Source of the DNA: Vibrio qingdaonensis | GTDB lineage: Bacteria > Pseudomonadota > Gammaproteobacteria > Enterobacterales > Vibrionaceae | Length of the DNA: 64,000 bases | Assembly: GCF_026191675.1 (NCBI RefSeq) | Contig: NZ_JAKRRY010000006.1 | Coordinates: forward strand, 106,805-170,804 | Reading direction: 5' to 3' | Part shown: one piece after another, positions 17,424 to 25,811 of the stretch | Layout: each line of letters starts with the position of its first letter | How positions within the stretch are numbered: the stretch's first letter is position 1 | Program-made: the position numbers and the translations under genes | The notes under the pieces: model-generated | What the model saw: only the letters and a program-made list of their open reading frames with translations | Databases searched by the model: none | What the model was told of the DNA's origin: nothing

Positions 17424-18458
17424 ATGCTTAGACATTACTCTCTTCCGATTATTTTCGTCGGCTTTATTAGCCTACTTGTCGTCACCACTGTTTACTCCGT
17501 AACGGTAGGACCAATGTCGATTTCCTTCTCCGATAGCTTGATCGCATTGACAACCCGCTCTAATGAACTCGCGCCTCACATCCCTTTAGTCGTCAATGAT
17601 ATCCGTCTGCCTCGCACACTATTGTGTCTCGTCGTTGGCGCAATTTTAGCTATTTGTGGCACTGTCATGCAGGGGTTATTTCGCAATCCCCTTGCGGAGC
17701 CCGGTATCATCGGTGTATCGGCTGGTGCCTCGTTGGGTGGCGCGATTGCCATCGTCTGTTTTTCTACACTCGGCACACAATTCCCTGAATTGATGAACCT
17801 CGCCGTCGTCCCCGTTTTCGCTTTCCTTGGCGGTGCATTGACCACCGTTTTAGTCTACAAATTAGGCTCTGGGAAATTTGGCACATCAGTGACTATTATG
17901 CTGTTAGCCGGGGTGGCAATAAGTGCTCTAGCTGGGGCAGGGATCGGTTTTCTCAATTTTGTCGCCGATGACCAAATGCTTCGCGATCTTTCTCTATGGT
18001 CAATGGGTTCTCTTGCTGGTGCAACATGGGAAAAAATATCACTTGCCACATTGACGCTTCTGGTTCTAATCATACTTTTTTCCAAGAAGGCGATGGCACT
18101 TAATGCACTGCTTCTTGGGGAGTCTGAAGCAATGCACCTCGGTATTGCCGTACAGCGTCTCAAACGTCAATTGATACTGCTCACCGCCGTCGGTGTCGGA
18201 GTCACCGTCAGTGTTTCTGGCCCTATCGGTTTTATCGGTTTAGTCATCCCTCATTTAGGACGGATGCTCATAGGCCCTGATCACCGAACTCTGTTGCCAG
18301 TATCCGCACTACTTGGTGCATTGTTAATGACGGCAGCTGACATGATTGCCAGAGTCGTAGTTGCGCCAGCAGAATTGCCTGTCGGGATTGTTACTGCGAT
18401 CGTCGGTGCCCCGTTTTTCCTCTATCTTCTTTTTCAGCAAAAAGGGAAGATTCTGTAA
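17424..18458 (+). CDS. hutC: Heme ABC transporter permease HutC
   Basis: A 344-residue FecCD-type permease with about nine to ten membrane segments. Family marks are RLPRTLLCLVVGAILAICG, MQGLFRNPLAEPGIIGVSAG and GPIGFIGLVIPHLGRMLIG, the last being the loop that meets the ATPase. It forms the inner-membrane channel for heme. Its stop overlaps the hutD start by one base. Confidence 0.93.
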   Translation: MLRHYSLPIIFVGFISLLVVTTVYSVTVGPMSISFSDSLIALTTRSNELAPHIPLVVNDIRLPRTLLCLVVGAILAICGTVMQGLFRNPLAEPGIIGVSAGASLGGAIAIVCFSTLGTQFPELMNLAVVPVFAFLGGALTTVLVYKLGSGKFGTSVTIMLLAGVAISALAGAGIGFLNFVADDQMLRDLSLWSMGSLAGATWEKISLATLTLLVLIILFSKKAMALNALLLGESEAMHLGIAVQRLKRQLILLTAVGVGVTVSVSGPIGFIGLVIPHLGRMLIGPDHRTLLPVSALLGALLMTAADMIARVVVAPAELPVGIVTAIVGAPFFLYLLFQQKGKIL

Positions 18459-19279
18459 TGACATATCAAGAGACCACGATAGGAAAATCTGTGACAAACG
18501 AATCTAAATACGCCATTTCTGCTCGCCATATTTCAGTTAAGTTTGCCGACACGACTATTTTAGATAACGTCTCAATAAACCTGAACCCCGGTGAAGTCAC
18601 CGCGCTACTCGGCCCAAATGGCGCGGGGAAAAGCACACTATTAAAAGTGCTAAGTGGGGAACTAAAAACACAGGCTAACCTTCGCTATTTCGGTCAATCA
18701 CGCGACGTCTGGACGCCTGCTAAGCTCGCTATGCATCTCGGTCTAGTACCACAACACAGTACGTTAAGCTTTCCATTTCTCGCTTCGGAGGTCGTTGAGT
18801 TAGGAGCCATACCACTTAAGTTGTCTAATCGAGAGATCAAAGCGTTAGCAAAACACTACCTCAACACTGTCGATATGTTGCCGCTTGCCTCACGTCCCTA
18901 TCCAAGTTTATCTGGGGGGGAAAAACAACGTATCCACTTTGCAAGAGTCCTGAGTCAGCTTCACCATGCGAAAGGGCAAACCATCCTCATGCTTGACGAA
19001 CCGACGTCAGCACTCGATCTTGCTCACCAACACAATACCCTTGCTCTGGCACGAGAGATGGCAACCAAGAATAACGCAGCCGTCATTGTCGTCCTCCACG
19101 ATTTAAACCTAGCCTCTCAATACTCAGATCGGATCATTGTATTGAACCAACAAAAAATCGTTGCTGATGGCTCACCATGGGATGCCATTACCAGTGAAAT
19201 GATCTCAGACGTTTATGGCTATGACGTCATTATTACTGAACACCCTAAAAAGGGCTTTCCGTTAGTAATATCACGGTAG
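18458..19279 (+). CDS. hutD: Heme ABC transporter ATP-binding protein HutD
   Basis: A 273-residue ABC ATPase. Walker A is GPNGAGKST, the signature is LSGGEKQR, Walker B is ILMLDEPTSALD, and the switch His follows in VVLHD. It powers HutC. The ATG overlaps the hutC stop (TAATG). A GTG at 18491 with AGGAAAA upstream is an alternative start, which would remove 11 residues outside the conserved fold. Confidence 0.93.
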   Translation: MTYQETTIGKSVTNESKYAISARHISVKFADTTILDNVSINLNPGEVTALLGPNGAGKSTLLKVLSGELKTQANLRYFGQSRDVWTPAKLAMHLGLVPQHSTLSFPFLASEVVELGAIPLKLSNREIKALAKHYLNTVDMLPLASRPYPSLSGGEKQRIHFARVLSQLHHAKGQTILMLDEPTSALDLAHQHNTLALAREMATKNNAAVIVVLHDLNLASQYSDRIIVLNQQKIVADGSPWDAITSEMISDVYGYDVIITEHPKKGFPLVISR

Positions 19280-19340
19280 TTAAATAGAGAAAATATACTG
19301 AATGAACGCTATTTATTTAAAATAAGATGATTTTTGGGCA

Positions 19341-19378
19341 AAAAAATACCGCGACTATTAATTAGTCACGGTATTTTT
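19341..19378. terminator. Bidirectional terminator between hutD and the TetR gene
   Basis: AAAATACCG / CGGTATTTT arms with an inner GACT / AGTC pairing and A and T runs at both ends. It can serve both convergent genes. Confidence 0.85.
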
Positions 19379-19449
19379 AGTGAATGTACAATCCACAACT
19401 TGCGGGGCTGCAAGCTAACGATCGTACCAAGATAAGTATGAGCGATACA

Positions 19450-19911
19450 CTACTTACTTAATTGAATCAATGAACGGCCCAACAGCCACTCCAATTCTTT
19501 TTCACTTCCTGCGCCGTATTGAGTTTCCACCAATTTGTATAAACGGTCGATACCTTTAGAGGCAAACTCATGCGCATTTTCTGAAGTCACAATATGATGA
19601 AAGAGCAATTTCAAAATTGCCAAAAATTCATCATTTTTCAGTGCCGCCAACCAACTATTTACAAAGCTATCTAGCCCACCTTCAAACTCAAGGTGCTCAA
19701 CGAACATCTTGAAAATGCGTCCATCGAGCGCTGCTGTAAAGTCCGTTTTCTTTGGAAAATGGTGACTAATCCCTGTTCTTGATACACCTGTCTGCTGACT
19801 CAAAGTCGTGTAAGACATCTTGTCGTAACCCAAACGGATAATTTGGTCGACAACCGCCTCCATAATCTTCTGAATAGTGATTTCAGTATCTTCTTTACTA
19901 CGCTTTGGCAT
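19450..19911 (-). CDS. TetR-family transcriptional regulator (short)
   Basis: A 153-residue protein. The N-terminal HTH is clear (MSYTTLSQQTGVSRTGISHH followed by FPKKTDF, about residues 30-58). The helical C-terminal domain is shorter than the usual 190-200 residues, yet there is no sign of a frameshift. It is convergent with hutD. The target is unknown; autoregulation through the region at 19.95-20.05 kb is possible. Confidence 0.82.
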   Translation of the reverse strand: MPKRSKEDTEITIQKIMEAVVDQIIRLGYDKMSYTTLSQQTGVSRTGISHHFPKKTDFTAALDGRIFKMFVEHLEFEGGLDSFVNSWLAALKNDEFLAILKLLFHHIVTSENAHEFASKGIDRLYKLVETQYGAGSEKELEWLLGRSLIQLSK

Positions 19912-20447
19912 TTGACGCTCTTCTCTTATCGCTGTGGTGCATTGACTGTATGCTATACCATAATTAAAGCAATTCTCTGTAAATTAATCTAATAAAATAA
20001 CATGAATATTTATTAACCCTTGTTTACGGCATCAAGGGTTACACCCATTCGCGGATATTAGATATGCATACAATTGAAATATTATAAAAAATCATTAATA
20101 GATTTATAACTTATAAAGTCTACCACTTCTCCGTTCAGTAAATACAATTGTGTACTCTATCGCTAGGACACTGGTCTCGTTTTTGAGACATCAATCACAT
20201 TACAAATAAATCACTTGCATAATTAAATCACATGGCAAACACAATACCATTGAGCGCAAGAATGCATATGCCACTAGTCCATTAACCCGTTGATGTATTA
20301 ACAACCTATAACGGGCGACTATTACGTGATTGAATCACAGTAACAGCGGGGTAGCCCGCTGCGGTAACATTAACGCCACCAATTTTTTTCTGGCTACCTG
20401 AAAACCACAGTTATAGAATGGTCTCATAATTAGTAAGAGGTATTGTT
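19912..20447. other. 536-base gap with several small dyads
   Basis: No convincing gene is present. It is AT-rich. Visible structures: TAACCCTTG / CAAGGGTTA (20014-20022, 20033-20041), GTCTC / GAGAC around a T run (about 20173-20188), GTGATTGAATCAC (20326-20338), and AGCGGG-GTAG-CCCGCT (20345-20360) with a T7 run at 20384-20390. A short non-coding RNA ending at the T run is conceivable but unsupported by a stem next to it. Confidence 0.3.
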
Positions 20448-20747
20448 ATGTCAAACACGTACAAAGAAGAAGCGGTATGTGACGCATGTGGCGTCTCCGG
20501 AGAAATGGGCTTCATCATCAAAGAAGGTGACGATGTGGCTGAAGTTCAGCTCTTTGCTGAATCTAAAGCCCTGTTAGAGCAAGAGATTCAAAAGTATATC
20601 GATCTTGCGCAGTCAGTCTCTAAAGAAGTTCAATACGACATCTCTGCCCTCGAAGAAGACTCAACCGAACTTCACGCTCGTTTCAAATTCGAAGTCAGTG
20701 CAGAAAAGCTTATTTTTGAACTTAAAACACGTTCAATCTCACGCTAG
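20448..20747 (+). CDS. YfcZ/YiiS family protein (DUF406)
   Basis: A 99-residue acidic protein with AAGAGG upstream of the ATG. The N-terminal VCDACGVSGEMGFIIKEGDD and the C-terminal LHARFKFEVSAEKLIFELKT match the DUF406 family, small cytoplasmic proteins of unknown role in enteric bacteria and vibrios. The CDAC cysteine pair could bind a metal; this is inference. Confidence 0.82.
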   Translation: MSNTYKEEAVCDACGVSGEMGFIIKEGDDVAEVQLFAESKALLEQEIQKYIDLAQSVSKEVQYDISALEEDSTELHARFKFEVSAEKLIFELKTRSISR

Positions 20748-20830
20748 CCTTCATCGTTTGGCTACTATTTAGAAATTGGCTAAGCACGACTAAGCAAGAG
20801 TATGAATGAGTTCATTCATACCATGAGACC

Positions 20831-20856
20831 AAAGCGAGCACTATTGCTCGCTTTTT
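20831..20856 (+). terminator. Rho-independent terminator after the DUF406 gene
   Basis: AAAGCGAGCA / TGCTCGCTTT stem with a CTAT loop and T run; it overlaps the end of the convergent DUF1496 gene. Confidence 0.85.
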
Positions 20857-21152
20857 AGACGCTTCCACTTCAGTTCACCATTCATCTCGAAGTCTTGCTC
20901 AGCCACACACTGTAAGATGACACCCTCAACGGTGATCACAGATCCCAATGAAAACGCCTTATCATTGTAATAGCACACTCGTTTACCTAACTTCGAATCT
21001 GAGAGCAGCACCGCAGCCCCTACATCCACGCCCGGTGTCGTAATCACTTTTGCATTCACTAATGACAGCGGCACACCGACTGTAACGATCGCGATTGCCG
21101 TTAATTTTGAAATTTTACGCCACGTTTTCCATTGTTTTCGTTGACTATCCAT
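20841..21152 (-). CDS. DUF1496 protein, probably exported
   Basis: A 103-residue protein with a basic N-terminus and a signal-like hydrophobic segment (about 17-34, ending LSLVNAK). The mature part carries RVCYYNDKAFSLGSVITVEG and VILQC, the DUF1496 signature with two cysteines likely to form a disulfide in the periplasm. AGGT lies upstream of the ATG. Function is unknown. Confidence 0.78.
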   Translation of the reverse strand: MDSQRKQWKTWRKISKLTAIAIVTVGVPLSLVNAKVITTPGVDVGAAVLLSDSKLGKRVCYYNDKAFSLGSVITVEGVILQCVAEQDFEMNGELKWKRLKSEQ

Positions 21153-21195
21153 TGCACACTACCTGTATTGTCATTAATTTTCGGCTCTGTTTTCT

Positions 21196-21798
21196 ATGAT
21201 GCGCGTTTGCTTACTTATTACTATGTGGCTTGTTTCTACTAGCCAGCTTAACGCGACATCACTGGATCACCATAAAATTCTCAACCATCTTGATAATTAT
21301 GGCAACCTCCACCTTCGCAACAAACCCTACACTGCATTACCTGATGGGCTAGTAGTCAAAGGTAACCTCAACATCGCAAAAACCGCTATAGAAGCGTTAC
21401 CCAATAATTTAGATGTCCAAGGTAGCCTAGACGCTTCCAATAGTTTAGTGGCATATATCCCAAGAGGAACGAAAATCACAGGTTATGCGAATCTTCTTGG
21501 CAGCCAATTAAAGGCATGGCCTGAAGGCGTCACGCCCGGAGGGTATATCAACTTAACCGATACGCCTGTAGCTAAGCTTCCTGATGGCATGATCGTCAAT
21601 GGTGATTTAGGCTTGATTCGAACCCCACTATCAGAGCTACCAGATAATCTTATCGTCAAAGGTAGTTTGTATATCGGTGGCTCAAATATTACCGTCCTTC
21701 CGGCTAGACTCACCGTTGACGGAAATATCTTTCTTGGCGGTAATCACATTACAAAATGGCCAACAAACCTCACCCTTGGTGGTGCGGTTGCTCGCTAA
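21196..21798 (+). CDS. Secreted protein built of exact 20-residue LPxxL repeats
   Basis: A 200-residue protein with a signal peptide (about 1-20, LLITMWLVSTSQLNA). Residues 48-187 are seven consecutive repeats, each exactly 20 residues, on the pattern [LWI]PxxLxVxGxLxLxxTxIxx, as in LPDGLVVKGNLNIAKTAIEA and LPDNLIVKGSLYIGGSNITV. A partial repeat precedes them and another closes the protein. This suggests a short beta-solenoid with leucine-rich-repeat character. The ribosome site is poor and an ATG three bases later is equally possible. It is divergent from the DUF1496 gene by 43 bases. I know no defined function; binding of a protein or surface ligand is a guess. Confidence 0.72.
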   Translation: MMRVCLLITMWLVSTSQLNATSLDHHKILNHLDNYGNLHLRNKPYTALPDGLVVKGNLNIAKTAIEALPNNLDVQGSLDASNSLVAYIPRGTKITGYANLLGSQLKAWPEGVTPGGYINLTDTPVAKLPDGMIVNGDLGLIRTPLSELPDNLIVKGSLYIGGSNITVLPARLTVDGNIFLGGNHITKWPTNLTLGGAVAR

Positions 21799-21860
21799 GT
21801 AGCGCTATTTTCAAGCTGGTTCCTCCTGGCTCCTTTGCGTTTCACTGCGTTTAAAAATTG

Positions 21861-21894
21861 GGGATATGGTTAAAAATAATGGGATATGGTTAAA
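21861..21894. repeat. Direct repeat at the 3' end of the LysR gene
   Basis: GGGATATGGTTAAA occurs at 21861-21874 and again at 21881-21894, a 20-base period. The copies span the LysR stop codon, and each could supply an end to the gene. Confidence 0.6.
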
Positions 21895-22775
21895 TATCTT
21901 GTCCGTATATGTTCAATTAATAGACGGACTTTATTTGGCGGCTGCCGAGTAAAAGGGTACACCGCATAGATACCCAACTTTTTCCCAACTTGTTCCGGAA
22001 ATATATCCACCAGCTGTCCGTTTCTTACATCGTGATACACAAGGCAACGCGGTACATACGCAATACCATGCCCTCCCAGTGCTGCCTTTCTCAATGCTCC
22101 AGCATTATTGGTTGAAAACGAACCTGAAACCTTAATGATCTCGTTACCATTCGCTCCAGCTTTAAACTCCCAATCCGACGCCCCTGTTGTTTGGTAGGCG
22201 TATTGCAAGCAATTATGCTGCGCTAAATCATGCGGTTTTAACGGCTTACCATTTTTGGCAATGTAAGAGGGTGAGGCGCATACCACCCATTGGGAGTCCA
22301 AAATGTGCCGGGCAATCAAACTTGAATCTTCTAAGTAGCCAGTACGAATCACTAAGTCATAGCCGCCATCCACCAAATCGACAAACCGATTGTCTAGCGA
22401 CATATCGACGCTGAGACCCGGATACATATTACAAAATTCCGCCACGGCATCGGCTAAAATCAAATCACCGGAAATCGTCGGTACCGACATTTTGATATGA
22501 CCACTAATATTCTCACCAAAGCCTGAGACAGACGCTGCAGCTTCCATAGTCGCTTGGGTCACATTTTTAGCACTGTGGAGCAAGGCTTTACCCGCTTCAG
22601 TTAACGTTAATTTACGCGTTGTTCGATATAATAATTGCACGCCGAGTTCATCTTCTAGCCGCGCAATCCTTTTACTAACTACCGAATTTGTCAGGTTATT
22701 TTGCTCAGCTGCTCGACTAAAAGCCCCCAGTTCAACTACCTGATAGAACAAGATCAAATCATCTGCACGCATCAT
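21870..22775 (-). CDS. LysR-family transcriptional regulator
   Basis: A 301-residue regulator with an N-terminal winged HTH (about 3-62, GAFSRAAEQNNLTNSVVSKR) and a substrate-binding domain of the CrgA-like group (DLVIRTGYLEDSSLIARHI). It is divergent from lldE and probably controls the lactate operon; a 23-bp dyad lies 15 bases upstream of its start. The Shewanella lld cluster uses a different (GntR-type) regulator, so control by LysR here is inference from position. Confidence 0.87.
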   Translation of the reverse strand: MMRADDLILFYQVVELGAFSRAAEQNNLTNSVVSKRIARLEDELGVQLLYRTTRKLTLTEAGKALLHSAKNVTQATMEAAASVSGFGENISGHIKMSVPTISGDLILADAVAEFCNMYPGLSVDMSLDNRFVDLVDGGYDLVIRTGYLEDSSLIARHILDSQWVVCASPSYIAKNGKPLKPHDLAQHNCLQYAYQTTGASDWEFKAGANGNEIIKVSGSFSTNNAGALRKAALGGHGIAYVPRCLVYHDVRNGQLVDIFPEQVGKKLGIYAVYPFTRQPPNKVRLLIEHIRTRYLTISHYF

Positions 22776-22790
22776 ATTAGGTCATTTTTG

Positions 22791-22813
22791 GAAATAATCA
22801 TTTTCATTATTTC
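22791..22813. promoter_or_regulatory. LysR-type operator between the LysR gene and lldE
   Basis: GAAATAAT (22791-22798) and ATTATTTC (22806-22813) are perfect complements around 7 bases. The ATAAT-N7-ATTAT core fits the T-N11-A spacing of LysR sites. Confidence 0.6.
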
Positions 22814-22907
22814 TCTGTATAAAGAAAATTGGAAGCGTTAACTTCACACTTTATTAACAGCCCGATTACAACACGGCATAACATGAGTTAAACGTTGGAG
22901 TCCTATC

Positions 22908-23666
22908 ATGCGCATCTACCCACCAAAACCATCAACAGTCTATCTCTACGCTACCTGTTTAGTGGATGTGTTTGATCCCGATGCTGGACTCGACGCCATC
23001 ACTTTGCTCGAGCAACAAGGCATTAACGTCATTTTTGTCGAAAAGCAAACCTGTTGTGGTCAACCCGCTTATACCTCCGGCTATACCAAAGAGGCAAAGC
23101 ACGTCGCTCAAAGCCAGATTGACTTATTTCCGGACCCTTTTCCCATTATCGTGTTATCAGGGTCTTGCGGTGGCATGATGCACCACCACTACCCAAAGCT
23201 GTTCAAAGGTGACCGTCAAGAAGCCAAGGTACAGGCCTTCTGTGACCGAGTGTTTGAACTGACTGAGTTCCTAGTCAATGTCTGCCGGGTTAAGCTAACC
23301 GATCAAGGGCAACCGACCTCAGTAGTGATGCATACCTCATGCGCGGCACGACGAGAAATGAATGTCCATACCACCTCAACAGAGCTTCTCTCGCAGCTCT
23401 CCAATGTCGAACTACGGGTACAAGATTACGAAAGCGAGTGTTGCGGATTTGGGGGAAGCTTTTCGGTCCGTCATCCAGACATCTCTCAAGCGATGGTAGA
23501 AGATAAGACTCGCCATATCAGCAATACACAATCTGATATTCTCGTCAGTGCTGATTGGGGCTGTTTACTTAATATCAACGGTGCGTTCGAATACCAACAG
23601 AAACCGATCATTGGTCGCCACCTTGCGTCTTTCTTACTTGAGCGTACGCAGGAGGTAAATTCATGA
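22908..23666 (+). CDS. lldE: L-lactate dehydrogenase complex protein LldE (LutA type)
   Basis: A 252-residue Fe-S oxidoreductase with two CCG domains: TCCGQPAYTSGY near residues 45-60 and CCGFGGSFSV near residues 180-190. In the three-subunit lactate oxidase LldEFG (LutABC) this subunit works with the Fe-S and LUD subunits to oxidise L-lactate to pyruvate at the membrane. GGAG precedes the ATG. Its stop overlaps the lldF start by four bases (ATGA). Confidence 0.9.
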   Translation: MRIYPPKPSTVYLYATCLVDVFDPDAGLDAITLLEQQGINVIFVEKQTCCGQPAYTSGYTKEAKHVAQSQIDLFPDPFPIIVLSGSCGGMMHHHYPKLFKGDRQEAKVQAFCDRVFELTEFLVNVCRVKLTDQGQPTSVVMHTSCAARREMNVHTTSTELLSQLSNVELRVQDYESECCGFGGSFSVRHPDISQAMVEDKTRHISNTQSDILVSADWGCLLNINGAFEYQQKPIIGRHLASFLLERTQEVNS

Positions 23667-25117
23667 GCCAACAACCTAACAACTTTCATCAGCAAACCAA
23701 AGAAGCGCTCGATGATGCTCAGCTTCGCGACAATTTTCGTGGCGCGATGGATTACTTACGCGACAAAAGAAAGACGGCGTTTGATGATCCAGCAGAAGAA
23801 GAGAATATCCGCAATATTGCAGAATCCATTCGCCAGCGCTGCTTAAGCAAACTACCCGAACTTTTAGAGCAACTAGAATTCAACTGTTATCGAAACGGAA
23901 TACAAGTGCACTGGGCGGAAACACCACAACAAGCCAATGCTTTGATTGCTGATATTTCTGCTCAGCACGATGCCAAACTGATCATCAAAGGTAAGTCGAT
24001 GGTCAGCGAAGAAATAGAAATGAATCATACGTTGGAAAAGCTTGGGATCCACTGCCTAGAAAGTGATATGGGCGAATACATTGTACAACTTGATGGTGAC
24101 AAGCCCTCACACATCATCATGCCTGCCATCCACAAAAACAAGCAAGAAGTCAGCGACACCTTTAGTACCCATTTGGAGAACTTCACCCCGACTGACGATG
24201 TTGATAGCCTTATTCAAACGGGTCGTACTCGCCTAAGACGTAAGTTTTTTGAGGCGGATATTGGCCTATCAGGAGTGAACTTTGCGGTAGCCGAAACCGG
24301 CACACTCTGCTTAGTTGAAAATGAAGGAAATGGCAGAATGTCCACCACCGTGCCTAAAGTGCATATTGCCATTACGGGCATTGAGAAAGTTGTCGAGTTT
24401 CTGGCAGATGTACCACCTCTGTATAGTGCATTGACCCGCAGTGCAACCGGGCAAGCTATTACCACCTACTTCAATATGATCAGTTCACCACGAAAATATG
24501 CCGAAAAAGATGGACCTGAAGAGGTTCACCTCATCTTACTAGACAACGGTCGTAGCCAAGCCTATCAAGATGAAGAATTGCGTAAAACTTTACAGTGCAT
24601 ACGTTGTGGTGCATGCATGAACCACTGTCCCGTCTACACCAAAATAGGGGGGCACGCTTATGGGACGGTGTATCCCGGCCCAATAGGGAAGATCATTTCA
24701 CCGCATTTATTGGGCTTGGATAAAACCAAAGACCTTGTGACGGCATCAAGCTTATGTGGCGCGTGTGGTGAAGTCTGTCCGGTTAAAATCCCTATTCCTG
24801 ATATGCTGTTACGGCTAAGACAGGAAGCCAAGCACCCAGCACGCAAGGAGCGTGCCCCATTAAAAGGGCAAAACACCGCGCATAGCACGATAGAGTCTGC
24901 GCTCATGTCCGGTTATGCGTTAGCCGCATCATCGCCAGCCCTTTATCACTCGGCCACTTTTCTTACCAGTAAGCTGCAGCACCTTATTCCCAGTAACCTT
25001 GGTGCATGGACGCAATGTCGCACACGCCCTAAGCCTGCCGACAAAACGCTGCACCAGCGTATCAAAGGTCGTCAGAGAATGACCGACCGTAAGCGTCAAA
25101 CGAATAATCCGAAATGA
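23663..25117 (+). CDS. lldF: L-lactate dehydrogenase complex protein LldF (LutB type)
   Basis: A 484-residue protein. An N-terminal LUD-type domain (about 60-300, with GVNFAVAETGTLCLVENEGN) is followed by two 4Fe-4S motifs: CIRCGACMNHCP from Cys312 and CGACGEVCP from Cys365. AGGAGGT at 23650-23656 is a strong ribosome site. It is the electron-transfer subunit of the lactate oxidase. The C-terminal 100 residues are basic and less conserved. Confidence 0.92.
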   Translation: MSQQPNNFHQQTKEALDDAQLRDNFRGAMDYLRDKRKTAFDDPAEEENIRNIAESIRQRCLSKLPELLEQLEFNCYRNGIQVHWAETPQQANALIADISAQHDAKLIIKGKSMVSEEIEMNHTLEKLGIHCLESDMGEYIVQLDGDKPSHIIMPAIHKNKQEVSDTFSTHLENFTPTDDVDSLIQTGRTRLRRKFFEADIGLSGVNFAVAETGTLCLVENEGNGRMSTTVPKVHIAITGIEKVVEFLADVPPLYSALTRSATGQAITTYFNMISSPRKYAEKDGPEEVHLILLDNGRSQAYQDEELRKTLQCIRCGACMNHCPVYTKIGGHAYGTVYPGPIGKIISPHLLGLDKTKDLVTASSLCGACGEVCPVKIPIPDMLLRLRQEAKHPARKERAPLKGQNTAHSTIESALMSGYALAASSPALYHSATFLTSKLQHLIPSNLGAWTQCRTRPKPADKTLHQRIKGRQRMTDRKRQTNNPK

Positions 25118-25127
25118 GGCGATAACA

Positions 25128-25793
25128 ATGGATACACGCAGTAGTAAAGAAAACATCCTTAATCGCCTCAAGCGCGCACCACGTACCGCTTATCAAGGCG
25201 ATGAACCCGTTTATCGTCCATGGGGGAGTGATTCAGCGATCAGTATGGATGACAAAGCAGAACGCTTTATAGCCATGATGACCGCCAATCATACCGATGT
25301 TAAAGTGACCACTCGCGCGGCGCTCGTCCCCACCCTTCAGGCCGTTATATCGGAATATCAGCTTCATCACATTGCCATTGGCACCGCTGGTGAATTCATC
25401 GATGCCTGCCATGAAGCAACGGCTCTTGTGCAAGTGACCGAATTTAGCCAGAGCATAGAGCATTGGAAAGCCGAACTTTTTGACCAAGTTGATGCTGGCA
25501 TCACACACACCGCAGGCGGAATTGCCGATACTGGTGCCATCATATTGTGGCCCAATGAGCATGAACCGAGAACCCTCTCTCTGGTTCCTCCTTGTCACAT
25601 TGCATTCGTCAAAAAATCGATGTTGTTTGGCCACTTTCAACAAGCTATGGCGAACAATCAATGGAATCATTATATGCCAACCAACGCATTGTTAGTGTCT
25701 GGGCCATCCAAGACGGCAGATATCCAACAAACCCTAGCGTATGGCGCGCACGGCCCTAGTCAGCTGGTCGTCATTTTCTTGGAAGATGAATAA
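25128..25793 (+). CDS. lldG: L-lactate dehydrogenase complex protein LldG (LutC type)
   Basis: A 221-residue LUD-domain protein. The typical core reads DAGITHTAGGIADTGAIILW, followed by PRTLSLVPPCHIAFV and GPSKTADIQQTLAYGAHGP. It is the third subunit of the lactate oxidase. It starts 10 bases after lldF and is followed 18 bases later by the dehydrogenase gene. Confidence 0.92.
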   Translation: MDTRSSKENILNRLKRAPRTAYQGDEPVYRPWGSDSAISMDDKAERFIAMMTANHTDVKVTTRAALVPTLQAVISEYQLHHIAIGTAGEFIDACHEATALVQVTEFSQSIEHWKAELFDQVDAGITHTAGGIADTGAIILWPNEHEPRTLSLVPPCHIAFVKKSMLFGHFQQAMANNQWNHYMPTNALLVSGPSKTADIQQTLAYGAHGPSQLVVIFLEDE

Positions 25794-25811
25794 CATTAAA
25801 GGATGATAGTA

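Noticed and set aside
19450..19911. TetR gene as a truncated pseudogene
   Set aside because: It is shorter than the family norm, but the frame is intact, the HTH is complete and a terminator follows.
20326..20338. GTGATTGAATCAC as a CRP site
   Set aside because: The half sites are separated by five bases instead of six, so it is only reported as a palindrome.
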